Shown in pieces: positions 26,990 to 35,913 of a stretch of DNA of 64,000 nt. The notes under the pieces were generated by a model. It was given only the letters and a program-made list of their open reading frames with translations, searched no databases and had not been told where the DNA came from. Both the position numbers and the translations under genes were made by a program. Position 1 is the stretch's first letter, and each line of letters opens with the position of its first letter. The DNA is from Steroidobacteraceae bacterium (GTDB lineage: Bacteria; Pseudomonadota; Gammaproteobacteria; Steroidobacterales; Steroidobacteraceae), in NCBI GenBank assembly GCA_041395505.1, contig JAWLAG010000001.1, forward strand, positions 2,604,001-2,668,000, given 5' to 3'.

Positions 26990-28165
26990 CTAGACTCCTG
27001 ATCCACGACGAGCCGCGCCCGCAAGGAATGATCGTATGCGATCGGCCGCAAGATGCAGGGTTTCGTCGCGCTTGGCGCAGCAGATACGCAGCAAGGCGGT
27101 GCGACGACCATCGGCATAGAATGCGGACAGTGGAATCAGCGCCACTTTGGCCTCGATCAGCAGCCTTTCGGTCCACAGGAGATCATCGCCCTCTCCAAAG
27201 GGCGAAAAGTCCAGCAACTGGAAATACGTCCCTGCGGCCGGCTCGATTGCGAGGCCACAACCGCCGAGGCCTGCAAGCAGAATGTCGCGCTTGCGTTGAA
27301 AGAAACCGGCGAGCTGATCGATGTAGTCCGGTCTCTCCTCGAGAAAGTCCGCGATCGCCTCCTGGATCGGCGCCGCGATGCTGAATGTATTGAATTGATG
27401 AACTTTGCGAAATTCCTTCATCAGGGCGGATGGCGCAACGCAATAGCCCGTGCGCCAACCGGTCGCATGCAGGCTTTTGCCGAAGGAAAAAACGACAAAG
27501 GCACGCTCTCGCACTTCGCGTATGCCGAGCGCCGAGCAATGTTGCCGGGCGTCGAATACGACCGGCTCGTAGACTTCGTCGGACAACAGCAGCAAATCAT
27601 GCCGTTGCAACAGACTGGCGAGCTCGAGCATGTCCGCCCTGTCGATCATGGTGCATGACGGATTGTGGGGGCTGTTGAGGATGACAAGGCGCGTACGGGG
27701 CGTGATGGCCTCGCGCACACGCTGCCAGTCGATTCGAAAATGCGGTGGCTCGAGCGGTAAGTGGATTGCGCGGCCGCCCGCCAGCCGCACCGCCGGATCA
27801 TAGGAATCGTATGCCGGATCGAATACGATCACTTCGTCGCGCGGACCTACCACCGCCTGGATAGCACAGTACAGTGCTTCGGTGGCCCCACAGGTGATGG
27901 TTACGTCGCTATCCGCGTCGATGCTGCAGTCGTAGCGACTGTTCAGGCGGGCCGTGATCAGCCGGCGCAGCCTCGAAATACCATCGGTCGGTGCATATTG
28001 GTTGTGCCCGGCCACCATCGCGGCATGCGCAAGCTCCGCAAGTCGCGGATCGATCGCGTAGTCCGGAAATCCCTGGCCAACGTTCAGCGCGCCGAGGTCC
28101 GCGGCGCGGCGCGAGACGACGCTGAAGATCGTGGTTGCGACATCGGGCAGTTTACTGACGGGCAG
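26990..28165 (-). CDS. YbdL/KAT-type methionine or glutamine aminotransferase, probable CTG start
   Basis: The frame matches class I/II aminotransferases close to E. coli YbdL (386 aa). The first ATG in frame, at 28018, would remove the conserved VATTIFSVVSRRAADLGALN and VGQGFPDY segments that bind the substrate. Frame and homology extend to a TGA at 28183, and no ATG, GTG or TTG lies between. A CTG at 28165, seven bases after GGGAG, gives 391 aa and a family-like N-terminus (LPVSKLPDV). A CTG at 28150 is the alternative. The PLP Lys is about residue 230 (SFGKSLHATGW). It transaminates methionine, glutamine or aromatic amino acids with 2-oxoacids. The gene overlaps the PotI stop by 14 bp. Confidence 0.85.
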   Translation of the reverse strand: MPVSKLPDVATTIFSVVSRRAADLGALNVGQGFPDYAIDPRLAELAHAAMVAGHNQYAPTDGISRLRRLITARLNSRYDCSIDADSDVTITCGATEALYCAIQAVVGPRDEVIVFDPAYDSYDPAVRLAGGRAIHLPLEPPHFRIDWQRVREAITPRTRLVILNSPHNPSCTMIDRADMLELASLLQRHDLLLLSDEVYEPVVFDARQHCSALGIREVRERAFVVFSFGKSLHATGWRTGYCVAPSALMKEFRKVHQFNTFSIAAPIQEAIADFLEERPDYIDQLAGFFQRKRDILLAGLGGCGLAIEPAAGTYFQLLDFSPFGEGDDLLWTERLLIEAKVALIPLSAFYADGRRTALLRICCAKRDETLHLAADRIRSFLAGAARRGSGV

Positions 28166-28988
28166 CCTCGATCTCCCGTTTCAGGCGCCGCTCCTGCGCG
28201 CGCATGTAAAAGGTCGCGGCCACCACACCAGTGGCAACGATCAGCACCATGATCGTCGCGAGCGCATTGATGTCCGGACTCACTCCGAGGCGCACCTTGG
28301 AGAAAATAACCATCGGGAGAGTCGACGAACCGGGCCCGGCAACGAACTGCGAGATGACGACATCATCCCAGGATAGCGTGAAGGCAAGCAGCCAGCCCGA
28401 TGCGATTGCCGGCATGATGAGCGGCAGGGTCACGCGCACGAACACCGTGGCCGGGCGCGCACCGAGGTCAAGCGCGGCTTCCTCCAGCGAATCGTCAAAG
28501 CCCGCGAGCCGCGACTGCACAATGACGGTCACGTAGGCCATCGCGAACGTGATGTGCGCTATGGTGATCGTCAGCACGCCCCGCCCTGCAGGCCAGCCAA
28601 TGATCTGCTCCATGGCCACGAACAGCAGCAGCATGGAAAGGCCCGTGATGACTTCGGGCATGACCAGGGGCGCCGTCGTCATTCCGGAGAGAAATGCGCG
28701 GCCGCGAAATGGTCCAAAACGAGCCAACACCAGTCCTGCCAAGGTACCGAGGACGACGGCACCACTGGCCGTCATGGCCGCGATCTTGATCGACAGCCAG
28801 GCGGCACCCAGGATGGCGTCGTTCTGGAACAGCGCCGAGTACCACTTCAGGGTCGGCGAGTTTGCGGCGTCCCATACCGTGACCAGCCGCGAATTATTGA
28901 ACGAAAAGAATATCATCGACAGGATCGGGATATACAGGAACGCAAGTCCTGCGAACAATGCGCTCTTTCGCAGCAGGCCGCGTGCCAT
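28152..28988 (-). CDS. potI: Putrescine/spermidine ABC transporter permease (PotI-like)
   Basis: 278 aa from the ATG at 28988, which shares one base with the stop of potH. A longer open frame to 29831 is a shadow of potH. The N-terminal FLYIPILSMIFFSFNNSRLVTVW segment and about six membrane helices are typical of PotI/PotC. The EAA loop that docks the ATPase is visible as EEAALDLGARPATVFVRVTLPLIMP. The WDDVVISQFVAGPGSSTLPMVIFS segment is a PotC/PotI hallmark. It forms the inner-membrane channel with PotH. It is followed by the aminotransferase, whose start overlaps its end. Confidence 0.95.
   Translation of the reverse strand: MARGLLRKSALFAGLAFLYIPILSMIFFSFNNSRLVTVWDAANSPTLKWYSALFQNDAILGAAWLSIKIAAMTASGAVVLGTLAGLVLARFGPFRGRAFLSGMTTAPLVMPEVITGLSMLLLFVAMEQIIGWPAGRGVLTITIAHITFAMAYVTVIVQSRLAGFDDSLEEAALDLGARPATVFVRVTLPLIMPAIASGWLLAFTLSWDDVVISQFVAGPGSSTLPMVIFSKVRLGVSPDINALATIMVLIVATGVVAATFYMRAQERRLKREIEAARQ
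28173..28177 (-). promoter_or_regulatory. Ribosome binding site supporting the CTG start at 28165
   Basis: On the minus strand GGGAG occurs inside the last codons of potI, seven bases before the CTG at 28165. It is the only Shine-Dalgarno-like element placed to serve the conserved N-terminus of the aminotransferase. Confidence 0.5.
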
Positions 28989-29989
28989 CACTTGCGCGCT
29001 CCCGCCATTTCCCTGTTCTGGAATCGCTGAAACAGCATGATGGGCACCAGCAACAACAGCAACATGAGTATCGCCACGCCGCTCGCCACCGGCCAGTCTC
29101 GGTTTGCGAAGAACTCGTCCGACAACACCCGGCCTATCATCAGTTGGTCGCTGCGACCGAGCAGCGACGGAATGACGTACTCGCCGACCGCTGGGATGAA
29201 CACCAGTAGCGAACCGGCGATTATTCCCGGCATCGACAATGGCAATGTCACGCGAAGAAAAGCCGTGGTCGGGCTCGCGCCGAGGTCCTCGGCCGCCTCG
29301 AGCAGCGTCAGATCGTGCTTCTCCAGATTCGAGTACAAAGGCAGGATCATGAACGGCAAGTACGAATAAACGATGCCGATGTACACGGCAAAATCCGTAT
29401 AGAGCATCGTCAGGGGCTCGATTCCAAGCGGCGCGAGCAGATAGTTGTTGATTACGCCGTCGGTCTTGAGTAATCCAACCCAGGCATAAACCCGCAGCAG
29501 GAACGAAGTCCAGAATGGCAGGATGATGAGCATCAGGTAGAAATTGCGCATCGTCGGAGTCGAGCGCGCAATCGCATACGACATTGGATAGCCCACGAGA
29601 AGGCAGAAAATCGTCGAAATCGCTGCGACCTTGACCGAATAAAGATAAGTTGATGCGTACAGTTCGTCGGTGAAGAGAAACTTGTAATTGGCGAAATTCA
29701 GAAGCAGCGACATCTTGGTTTCGCTGATCCACTCCCATAGCGGCGCATAGGGTGGTATGGCGAGGCGCACCTCTGAGAAGGAAATCTTGAGCACGATCAG
29801 GAAAGGAATCGCGAAGAACAACAGCAGCCACAGGTAGGGAGCGGCTATGACCAGGCGCTTGCCCGACCAGTGTTTGAGAATGTACTGCGACCAGCGAGGC
29901 GGACCGTAGCGGCGGAACAGGAGGATCAGCGGGCTGACGCGCGCCGATGTTACGCCGCCTGTCAATTTGCCTGCCGTCCGCATCGTCAT
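28988..29989 (-). CDS. potH: Putrescine/spermidine ABC transporter permease (PotH-like)
   Basis: 333 aa. The cytoplasmic N-terminal tail is about 50 residues, then IAAPYLWLLLFFAIPFLIVLKISFS opens the first membrane helix. Six helices and the EAA loop LLEAAEDLGASPTTAFLRVTLPLSMPG are visible, with the PotH hallmark VFIPAVGEYVIPSLLGR. Partner permease of PotI in a type I importer for putrescine or spermidine. The gene starts 10 bp after the ATPase gene stop and ends in a 1-bp overlap with potI, so the transporter subunits are produced together. Confidence 0.96.
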   Translation of the reverse strand: MTMRTAGKLTGGVTSARVSPLILLFRRYGPPRWSQYILKHWSGKRLVIAAPYLWLLLFFAIPFLIVLKISFSEVRLAIPPYAPLWEWISETKMSLLLNFANYKFLFTDELYASTYLYSVKVAAISTIFCLLVGYPMSYAIARSTPTMRNFYLMLIILPFWTSFLLRVYAWVGLLKTDGVINNYLLAPLGIEPLTMLYTDFAVYIGIVYSYLPFMILPLYSNLEKHDLTLLEAAEDLGASPTTAFLRVTLPLSMPGIIAGSLLVFIPAVGEYVIPSLLGRSDQLMIGRVLSDEFFANRDWPVASGVAILMLLLLLVPIMLFQRFQNREMAGARK

Positions 29990-29999
29990 ATCCCGGCGC

Positions 30000-31154
30000 T
30001 CAGGCCGTCAGCACCACCGGGCTGGATGGATGCCAGCTGAGGTGCACCGTCTCGTCCCAGCTGATGCGTTCATCGGTGTGGCGCTCGGTGTTGGGCAATG
30101 TCACCCGCAACAACCGACCCGACGCGATGCGAACGAGATAGACCGACATATCGCCCATATAGGCCACTTCCTGTACGACTCCCTGGACGGTGTTCTCCGC
30201 CTTGTTGGCCGGCGATTTTCGCGAAATGTCGATTTTCTCGGGACGGATTGCCGCCCAGACCGTGGCGCCCGGCGCAGCACTGATGCCATGGTCGACGAAG
30301 ATCGTCGATTCGAGCTCGCCGCAGCGTATCCGCACATGATCGGGCTCGTCCTCGATCAGCTGGCCGTCGAACATGTTGACCGAGCCAATGAAGTCCGCGA
30401 CGAAACGGCTGCTCGGATATTCGTAGATCTCTGTCGGTGTGCCTACCTGCACGATCTCACCACGGTCCATGACGCCTATGCGTGACGCCAGCGTCATCGC
30501 CTCTTGCTGGTCGTGCGTCACGACGATGAATGTTACGCCAAGCTGCTCCTGCAGATTGATCAGCTCGAATTGCGTGTGCTCGCGCAGCTTCTTGTCGAGA
30601 GCGCCTAGTGGCTCGTCGAGCAGCAGCAGCTTCGGCTTCTTGATGAGGGCACGCGCGAGCGCAACGCGCTGCCGTTGGCCGCCGGAGAGCTGGTGCGGCT
30701 TGCGTGCCGCGAACTCGCCGAGCTTGACGATATCGAGCATTTCGCTCACCCGGCGCTCGATTTCGCTGCGCGCCAGCTTCTCCTGCTCGAGGCCAAAAGC
30801 GACATTCTTGGCCACCGTCATGTGCGGGAAGAGCGCGTAGGACTGGAACATCATGTTCACCGGCCGCTCGTAGGGCGGGATACCAGCCATGTCCTGGCCA
30901 TCGATGAAGATGCGCCCGTTGCTTGGCGACTCGAAGCCAGCAAGCATGCGCAGCAAGGTCGTCTTGCCGCAACCCGATCCGCCCAGCAGGCAGAATATCT
31001 CGCCCTGCATGATGCTGAGCGAGACATTGTCGACTGCGACGAATTCGCCAAATTTCTTGGTTACATTTTCGATGCGAACGTATTCGCGGGCCCGGTCGAC
31101 GTGGCGCTGCGCGCCGCCTCGTCCCCGGGCCAATTCAGCTGCACTCTCCGACAC
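30000..31154 (-). CDS. potG: Putrescine/spermidine ABC transporter ATPase (PotG/PotA-like)
   Basis: 384 aa from a GTG at 31154 with AGGAGG nearby upstream. Nucleotide-binding motifs are complete: Walker A GGSGCGKTT (about 58-66), Q-loop in NMMFQSYALFPHM, signature LSGGQRQRVALARAL, Walker B LLLLDEPLGALD and switch His in VTHDQQEA. A TOBE domain fills the C-terminal third (WAAIRPEKIDIS). PotG/PotA enzymes energise polyamine uptake at the cytoplasmic face. The gene lies between the binding protein and permease genes in the usual order F-G-H-I. The binding protein gene ends 43 bp upstream. Confidence 0.96.
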   Translation of the reverse strand: MSESAAELARGRGGAQRHVDRAREYVRIENVTKKFGEFVAVDNVSLSIMQGEIFCLLGGSGCGKTTLLRMLAGFESPSNGRIFIDGQDMAGIPPYERPVNMMFQSYALFPHMTVAKNVAFGLEQEKLARSEIERRVSEMLDIVKLGEFAARKPHQLSGGQRQRVALARALIKKPKLLLLDEPLGALDKKLREHTQFELINLQEQLGVTFIVVTHDQQEAMTLASRIGVMDRGEIVQVGTPTEIYEYPSSRFVADFIGSVNMFDGQLIEDEPDHVRIRCGELESTIFVDHGISAAPGATVWAAIRPEKIDISRKSPANKAENTVQGVVQEVAYMGDMSVYLVRIASGRLLRVTLPNTERHTDERISWDETVHLSWHPSSPVVLTA

Positions 31155-31197
31155 CCGCTACCCCTCCTAATCGCGGACTGCCCTGGTTTTTCGCCGG

Positions 31198-32352
31198 CTA
31201 TCTGCCGGTCTTGAACTTGGTCCAGGCTCGCGTGAGCAGCCGCGTGAATTCCGGCGACTCCGCAAGGTCCGGCACCAGTTTGCTCTTGGTTTCAGGCTTT
31301 GGGAATACGCCAGGATTGTCCAGCACGTCTTTCGAGATCAGCGGCCAGGATGCGGCATTGCTGTTCGCGTAGCTGACGAAATCGGAATTCTTGGCGGCAA
31401 CATCCGGCCGCAGCAGGTAGTTGATGAACAAGTGCGCGTTCTTCACGTGCTTGGCATCCTTGGGTATTGCCAGCATGTCGAAGAACGCAACCGCACCTTC
31501 GACCGGAATGTTGTACTTGATGACCACGCCATTGCCGGCCTCTTCCGCCCGGTCGCGCGCCTGGAACACATCGCCCGACCAGCCGAGCGCGAGGCAGATC
31601 TCGCCATTGGCGAGGTCATCGATGTATTTCGAAGAATGCACGTAGCGGATGTAGGGACGAACCTTGGCAAGCACCGCCTCGGCGGCCTTGAGGTCCTCAG
31701 GTGCTTCGCTGTTGGCGTCTTTGCCAAGATAGATGAGGACCGTACCCACGATCTCGGACGGCGCATCGAGAACGGCGACGCCGCAGTCCTTGAACTTGGA
31801 CACAACGGCCGGATCATAGAACATGCGGAAACTGTCAACCGGCGCATCCTTCATGCGCTCGAGAATCTTGGCCTCGTTGTAGCCGACACCCGACGTACCC
31901 CACAGGTAGTTGACGGAATGCTCGTTGCCGGGATCGTGAAGCGCGACCCGCTGCGTGATTTCCGGATCGAGGTTTTTCAGGTTCGGCAGCAAGGATCTGT
32001 CGAGCGTCTGGAAAACACCCGCCTTGATCTGCCGCTCCATGAACGATGCCGACGGCACCACGATGTCATAGCCGGTATTGCCGGCAAGGAGCTTCGTTTC
32101 GAGCACCTCGTTCGAATCGAATACGTCGTAGTTGACCTTGATGCCGTATTCGGCCTCGAAGGCCTGGATTACGGACTCATCGATATAGTCCGACCAGTTG
32201 TAGACATTGACGACCTTCTCGTCGTCCATCGGCACGGCCGGCGCCGCTGCCGTATCAGTGGCAGGCTCCGCCGGCGGTTCTGTCTTGCCGCAGGCGCCCA
32301 GCAGGATTGCGATTGCCAGCCCGCTCAACTGGATGCGATGAAATGCACTCAT
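31198..32352 (-). CDS. potF: Putrescine/spermidine-binding lipoprotein (PotF/PotD-like)
   Basis: 384 aa from the ATG at 32352 with GGGAG nine bases upstream. The leader ends in a lipobox (AILLGACGK), making Cys 21 the probable lipidated residue, followed by a Pro/Ala/Thr-rich linker. The mature domain has the PotF/PotD opening VNVYNWSDYIDESVIQAFE, then YDIVVPSASFMERQI, LWGTSGVGYN and LALGWSGDVFQARD. These line the polyamine pocket in the family. A lipid anchor is unlike soluble E. coli PotF but not unusual. It is the first gene of the F-G-H-I uptake set and follows the transaminase gene by 85 bp. Confidence 0.96.
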   Translation of the reverse strand: MSAFHRIQLSGLAIAILLGACGKTEPPAEPATDTAAAPAVPMDDEKVVNVYNWSDYIDESVIQAFEAEYGIKVNYDVFDSNEVLETKLLAGNTGYDIVVPSASFMERQIKAGVFQTLDRSLLPNLKNLDPEITQRVALHDPGNEHSVNYLWGTSGVGYNEAKILERMKDAPVDSFRMFYDPAVVSKFKDCGVAVLDAPSEIVGTVLIYLGKDANSEAPEDLKAAEAVLAKVRPYIRYVHSSKYIDDLANGEICLALGWSGDVFQARDRAEEAGNGVVIKYNIPVEGAVAFFDMLAIPKDAKHVKNAHLFINYLLRPDVAAKNSDFVSYANSNAASWPLISKDVLDNPGVFPKPETKSKLVPDLAESPEFTRLLTRAWTKFKTGR

Positions 32353-32388
32353 GCCACGAACTCCCGGTGTATGCACAGTCTACAGTCA

Positions 32389-32398
32389 CTTATATAAC
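32389..32398 (-). promoter_or_regulatory. Possible -10 element ahead of potF
   Basis: The 85-bp gap between the SpuC-like gene and potF holds the only AT-rich patch nearby; on the minus strand it reads GTTATATAAG. It lies about 37 bp before the potF start codon. No clear -35 is seen, so an internal promoter is only suggested. Confidence 0.3.
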
Positions 32399-32437
32399 AC
32401 CATCCCGCCGCTGAGAAGGCCGGTTGCGGTCGCGGCG

Positions 32438-33802
32438 TCAAATTTCGCTCGCGAGCTGATCAAGCGTGCGGCGCGCCCGCTCGACGAGTTCGTCGATCTG
32501 GCTCTGCGAGATGACCAGCGGCGGCGCCGCAATCATGGTGTCCTGCACGGCGCGCATGACCAGGCCATTTTTCACGCACAGGTCCCTGCAACGGGTCCCG
32601 ACGCGCCCGCGGGGCTCGAACCAGCGCCGCGGCTCGCGATTCTGAACCAGCTCCAACGCGCCGAGCAGTCCCAGGGTGCGCGCTTCGCCGACCAGCGGAT
32701 GATCGGCCAGCGTCATGAACTTCGCTCGCCAGTAAGGCGCGAGCTCCTCCCGGACCCTGCAGACGATGTTTTCCTTCTGCAGGATGTCGAGATTCGCCAA
32801 AGCCACTGCACAGGCGACTGGATGGCCCGAATAGGTAAAGCCGTGGTAGAACTCGCCGCCCTCGTCGATCATGACTTTTGCAACGCGCTCGCCCACCAGC
32901 AACCCGCCAAGCGGCATGTAGCCCGAAGTGACGGCTTTGGCGATCGTCAGGAAATCCGGCCGGGTGCCATAGTGTTGGCAGCCGAACCAGGTGCCAAGCC
33001 GCCCGAAGCCGCAGATGACTTCGTCCGACGCGAGCAGGATCCCGTACTTGTCAACGATGCGTTGAATCTGTGGCCAATAACTGTCTGGCGGGATGATCAC
33101 ACCGCCCGCGCCCTGTACCGGTTCGCCGATGAACGCAGCCACGCGTTCTGGCCCGATCTCGCGGATCTTCTCCTCGAGTGCCTGCGCTGCGCGCAGACCG
33201 TAATCGGCCGGCGACAGGCCGCGGCCATTTTCGAACCAGTAGGGTTGCTCGATGTGCACGATACCAGGGATCGGCAGGTCGCCCTGGGCATGCATGGGCT
33301 TCATGCCGCCGAGGGATGCGCCGCCGATTGTGCTGCCGTGATAGGCATTCCAGCGGCTGATGATGACTTTTCGCTGGGGCTCGCCGCGCAATTCCCAGTA
33401 GCGCCGCACCATCCGGATGAGCGTATCGTTCGCTTCGCTTCCGGAACTGGTGAAGAAAACGTGCTGGAAATTGTCGGGCGCAAGCGATGTAAGGCGCTCT
33501 GCGAGCGCGATGGCCGGCGGATGCGCACATTGGAAGAAACTGTTGTAGTACGGCAGCTCGAGCAACTGTCGGTAAGCGGCGTCGGCGAGTTCCCGGCGGC
33601 CATAGCCGAGCGCCACGCACCAGAGCCCCGACATGCCATCCAGGATCTTGTTGCCGTCGGAGTCGTGCAGATAGACGCCATCGGCGCGAGTGATGATGCG
33701 TGCGCCCGTTTCGGCGAGCTGCCGGTGATCCGTGAACGGGTGCAGGTAATGCGCCGCATCGCGCTGCCGCCAGTCACTCGTACTACCAGGTTGGGCTGAC
33801 AT
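32438..33802 (-). CDS. spuC: Class III aminotransferase, putrescine-pyruvate type (SpuC-like)
   Basis: 454 aa from the ATG at 33802; the frame upstream lies over the GS-like gene and is ignored. Fold type I class III motifs are clear: LDGMSGLWCVALGYGRREL, FFTSSGSEANDTLIRM, WNAYHGSTIGG, EPVQGAGGVIIPP, SDEVICGFGRLG and the PLP Lys in LTIAKAVTSGYMPLGG. The closest pattern I know is Pseudomonas SpuC, which moves the amino group of putrescine or other diamines to pyruvate. Cytosolic. It lies 11 bp after the PuuA-like gene and before the potFGHI genes. It gives a transamination route parallel to the glutamylation route. Confidence 0.92.
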   Translation of the reverse strand: MSAQPGSTSDWRQRDAAHYLHPFTDHRQLAETGARIITRADGVYLHDSDGNKILDGMSGLWCVALGYGRRELADAAYRQLLELPYYNSFFQCAHPPAIALAERLTSLAPDNFQHVFFTSSGSEANDTLIRMVRRYWELRGEPQRKVIISRWNAYHGSTIGGASLGGMKPMHAQGDLPIPGIVHIEQPYWFENGRGLSPADYGLRAAQALEEKIREIGPERVAAFIGEPVQGAGGVIIPPDSYWPQIQRIVDKYGILLASDEVICGFGRLGTWFGCQHYGTRPDFLTIAKAVTSGYMPLGGLLVGERVAKVMIDEGGEFYHGFTYSGHPVACAVALANLDILQKENIVCRVREELAPYWRAKFMTLADHPLVGEARTLGLLGALELVQNREPRRWFEPRGRVGTRCRDLCVKNGLVMRAVQDTMIAAPPLVISQSQIDELVERARRTLDQLASEI

Positions 33803-33813
33803 AGACCGCTTCC

Positions 33814-35154
33814 TCAGACGTTCAACAACAGGTGCTCGCGCTCCCAGGAACTGATCACCTGCAGGAAGACCTCGTGCTCCGCCTCCTTGACGATCGTGAA
33901 TGCGGAAACAAAGGACGGATCCAGGACTTTGATCAGCGGTTCGCACTCGCGTAACCGCCGCACGGCCGAATCGAGCGCCCGCGGCAGGGCAAAGGGCAGG
34001 TCGTGGGCGCTGCCGGCAATCGGGTCGGATGGAATCAGCCCTTCGGTCATGCCGAGATAGCCGCAGGCAAGCGATGCGGCGATCGCCAGATACGGGTTTG
34101 CGTCGGCACCCGAGAGACGGTTCTCGATCCGGCGCGCTTCGGGGTCCGACATCGGCACGCGCAAACCTGCGGTGCGATTGTCATAGCCCCATTGCACGTT
34201 GATCGGCGCAACCTGGAACCTCGTGATGCGCCGGTAGGAATTGACGCTCGGCGCGAGCAGCGCCATCGCCGCTGGCAGGTACTTCTGCAGACCCGCGATA
34301 TGCGAGAAAAACAATTGCGACGGGCTGCCATCTGGCTTTGAAAACACGTTCGTCCCGGTCTTGGAGTCGACGATGCTCTGGTGGATATGCATCGCACTGC
34401 CGGGTTCCTTGGCATGCGGCTTGGCCATGAAAGTGGCATACATCTTGTGCCGCAGCGCCGCCTCGCGGGCCGTGCGCTTGAACATGAATGCCTGGTCGGC
34501 AAGGTCGAGCGCATTGCCGTGCAGGAGATTGATCTCCATCTGGGCGGGCCCGTCTTCGTGGATCAGCGTATCGATGCCGATATCCTGGTCTTCGCAGAAC
34601 TGGTAGACATCATCGAACAACGGATCGAACTCATTGACCGCTGCAATGCTATAGCTCTGGCGCCCCGACTCGGCGCGCCCCGAACGGCCGATGGGGGGCT
34701 TCAATGGGTAGTCCGCGTCGAGATTGGGCTCGACGAGGTAGAACTCGAGCTCCGGAGCCACGACTGGCGACCATCCCTGCTCGGCATACAGGTCCATGAC
34801 GTGGCGCAGGACCTCGCGCGGAGCCATCTTGACGCGCCGGCCATCGGCATAGAAGCAGTCGTGTATGACCTGGGCTGTCGGCTCCGCCGCCCAGGGCACA
34901 CGTCGCACGGTCCGGCCATCGGGCTTCAAAATGACATCCATCTCGGCCGGGCTCATCGCGGCATCGGAGTTCTCCGGGTAATCACCGGTAACCGTCTGCA
35001 GGAAAATACTCTCCGGCAGACGCATGCCCTGGTCATCCGCAAATTTCTCCGCTGGCATGACTTTGCCACGCGCAATGCCGGCCATGTCGGGCACGATGCC
35101 CTCCACTTCCTGGATGCCGTGGTCACGGAAAAATTGCTTGATATCGTTCGTCAT
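33814..35154 (-). CDS. puuA: Glutamine synthetase-like gamma-glutamylpolyamine synthetase (PuuA/SpuI type), copy 1
   Basis: 446 aa. It has the GS-I catalytic fold without the adenylylation region: VVAPELEFYLVEPN, GPAQMEINLLHGNALDLADQ, MAKPHAKEPGSAMHIHQSI, NVQWGYDNRTAGLRVP and the ENRLSGADANPYLAIAA signature. The N-terminal GIVPDMAGIARGKVMPAEKF is typical of PuuA and other GS-like ligases. It should join glutamate to putrescine or another polyamine with ATP, in the cytosol. It lies 3 bp after puuD and 11 bp before the SpuC-like gene. A second GS-like gene starts only 1 kb away on the other strand; which one prefers putrescine is unknown. Confidence 0.92.
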   Translation of the reverse strand: MTNDIKQFFRDHGIQEVEGIVPDMAGIARGKVMPAEKFADDQGMRLPESIFLQTVTGDYPENSDAAMSPAEMDVILKPDGRTVRRVPWAAEPTAQVIHDCFYADGRRVKMAPREVLRHVMDLYAEQGWSPVVAPELEFYLVEPNLDADYPLKPPIGRSGRAESGRQSYSIAAVNEFDPLFDDVYQFCEDQDIGIDTLIHEDGPAQMEINLLHGNALDLADQAFMFKRTAREAALRHKMYATFMAKPHAKEPGSAMHIHQSIVDSKTGTNVFSKPDGSPSQLFFSHIAGLQKYLPAAMALLAPSVNSYRRITRFQVAPINVQWGYDNRTAGLRVPMSDPEARRIENRLSGADANPYLAIAASLACGYLGMTEGLIPSDPIAGSAHDLPFALPRALDSAVRRLRECEPLIKVLDPSFVSAFTIVKEAEHEVFLQVISSWEREHLLLNV

Positions 35155-35157
35155 GAA

Positions 35158-35913
35158 TCACCTGGTTTCGGCGCGTTCGCGCGCTGCGTCACCGAACGCC
35201 GCAAACAACGCCTTGGAAAAATCGTTCTGCATCACCTGCCACTCCGGGTGCCACTGCACTGCCACAGCAAATGCAGGCGCACCGATCACGCTGAAGGCTT
35301 CGATCAGGCCATCGTCCGCACGCGCCTCCACCGCAAGTCCTCCGGCGAGCTGCTTCACGCCCTGGGCATGGAGCGAATTGACCGTCACACGTTCGCGGCC
35401 CGCCAGCCGACGCAACAGACCGCCGCTCTCGAGCAGCACGTCGTGCGCGGGCCCGTACTGCACCTCGAGTGGCTGAGTCTTGTCCTCCCGATGGTCGTGA
35501 TACTGCGGCTGCTCCTCGACGTGCTGCCAAAGCGTGCCGCCCCGCGCGACGTTCACTTCCTGCAGGCCCCGGCACACCGCGAGCAGCGGCACACCCGCTT
35601 CGATGGCCGCATTGATCAGGGGCAGGCTGGTCCGGTCCCGGTGCGGATCGTGCAAGGTGCCCGGCTTGCTCGGCCCATCGCCGTAGTGTTGCGGCTCGAC
35701 ATTGGACGGACTGCCCGGCAGGAACAAACCATCGAGCCCCGGCAGCACCTGTGCCGGAGGCAGCGGCGTTGCGAGCACGGGTATCAACAGCGGCATGCCA
35801 CCCGCGGCATCTGCCACGGCGCTGATGTACTTCTCGCCGACACAATGGAACGGATGTGGTTCGAGCAGGCGACGATCGGCCGGTATGCCGATCAGGGGTC
35901 TACGACGGTTCAT
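35158..35913 (-). CDS. puuD: Gamma-glutamyl-gamma-aminobutyrate hydrolase (PuuD)
   Basis: 251 aa from the ATG at 35913; the open frame to 36045 is not conserved-looking. It is a class I glutamine-amidotransferase-like hydrolase: GLDGLFLPGSPSNVEPQHYG, the nucleophile Cys 114 in LAVCRGLQEVNVARGG, NSLHAQGVKQL, and the catalytic His in VQWHPEWQ. E. coli PuuD has its nucleophile at the same number. It releases glutamate and GABA from gamma-glutamyl-GABA, the last step of the glutamylated putrescine route. It is the first gene of the long minus-strand polyamine run, starting opposite the second GS-like gene. Confidence 0.94.
   Translation of the reverse strand: MNRRRPLIGIPADRRLLEPHPFHCVGEKYISAVADAAGGMPLLIPVLATPLPPAQVLPGLDGLFLPGSPSNVEPQHYGDGPSKPGTLHDPHRDRTSLPLINAAIEAGVPLLAVCRGLQEVNVARGGTLWQHVEEQPQYHDHREDKTQPLEVQYGPAHDVLLESGGLLRRLAGRERVTVNSLHAQGVKQLAGGLAVEARADDGLIEAFSVIGAPAFAVAVQWHPEWQVMQNDFSKALFAAFGDAARERAETR

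Noticed and set aside
28989..29831. N-terminal extension of the potI frame across potH
   Set aside because: The extension lies in another frame of potH and is not membrane-like. The ATG at 28988 gives the usual PotI length.
32351..33799. 482-codon plus-strand open frame antisense to the SpuC-like transaminase
   Set aside because: It has no motifs, while the transaminase frame has all class III motifs including the PLP lysine.
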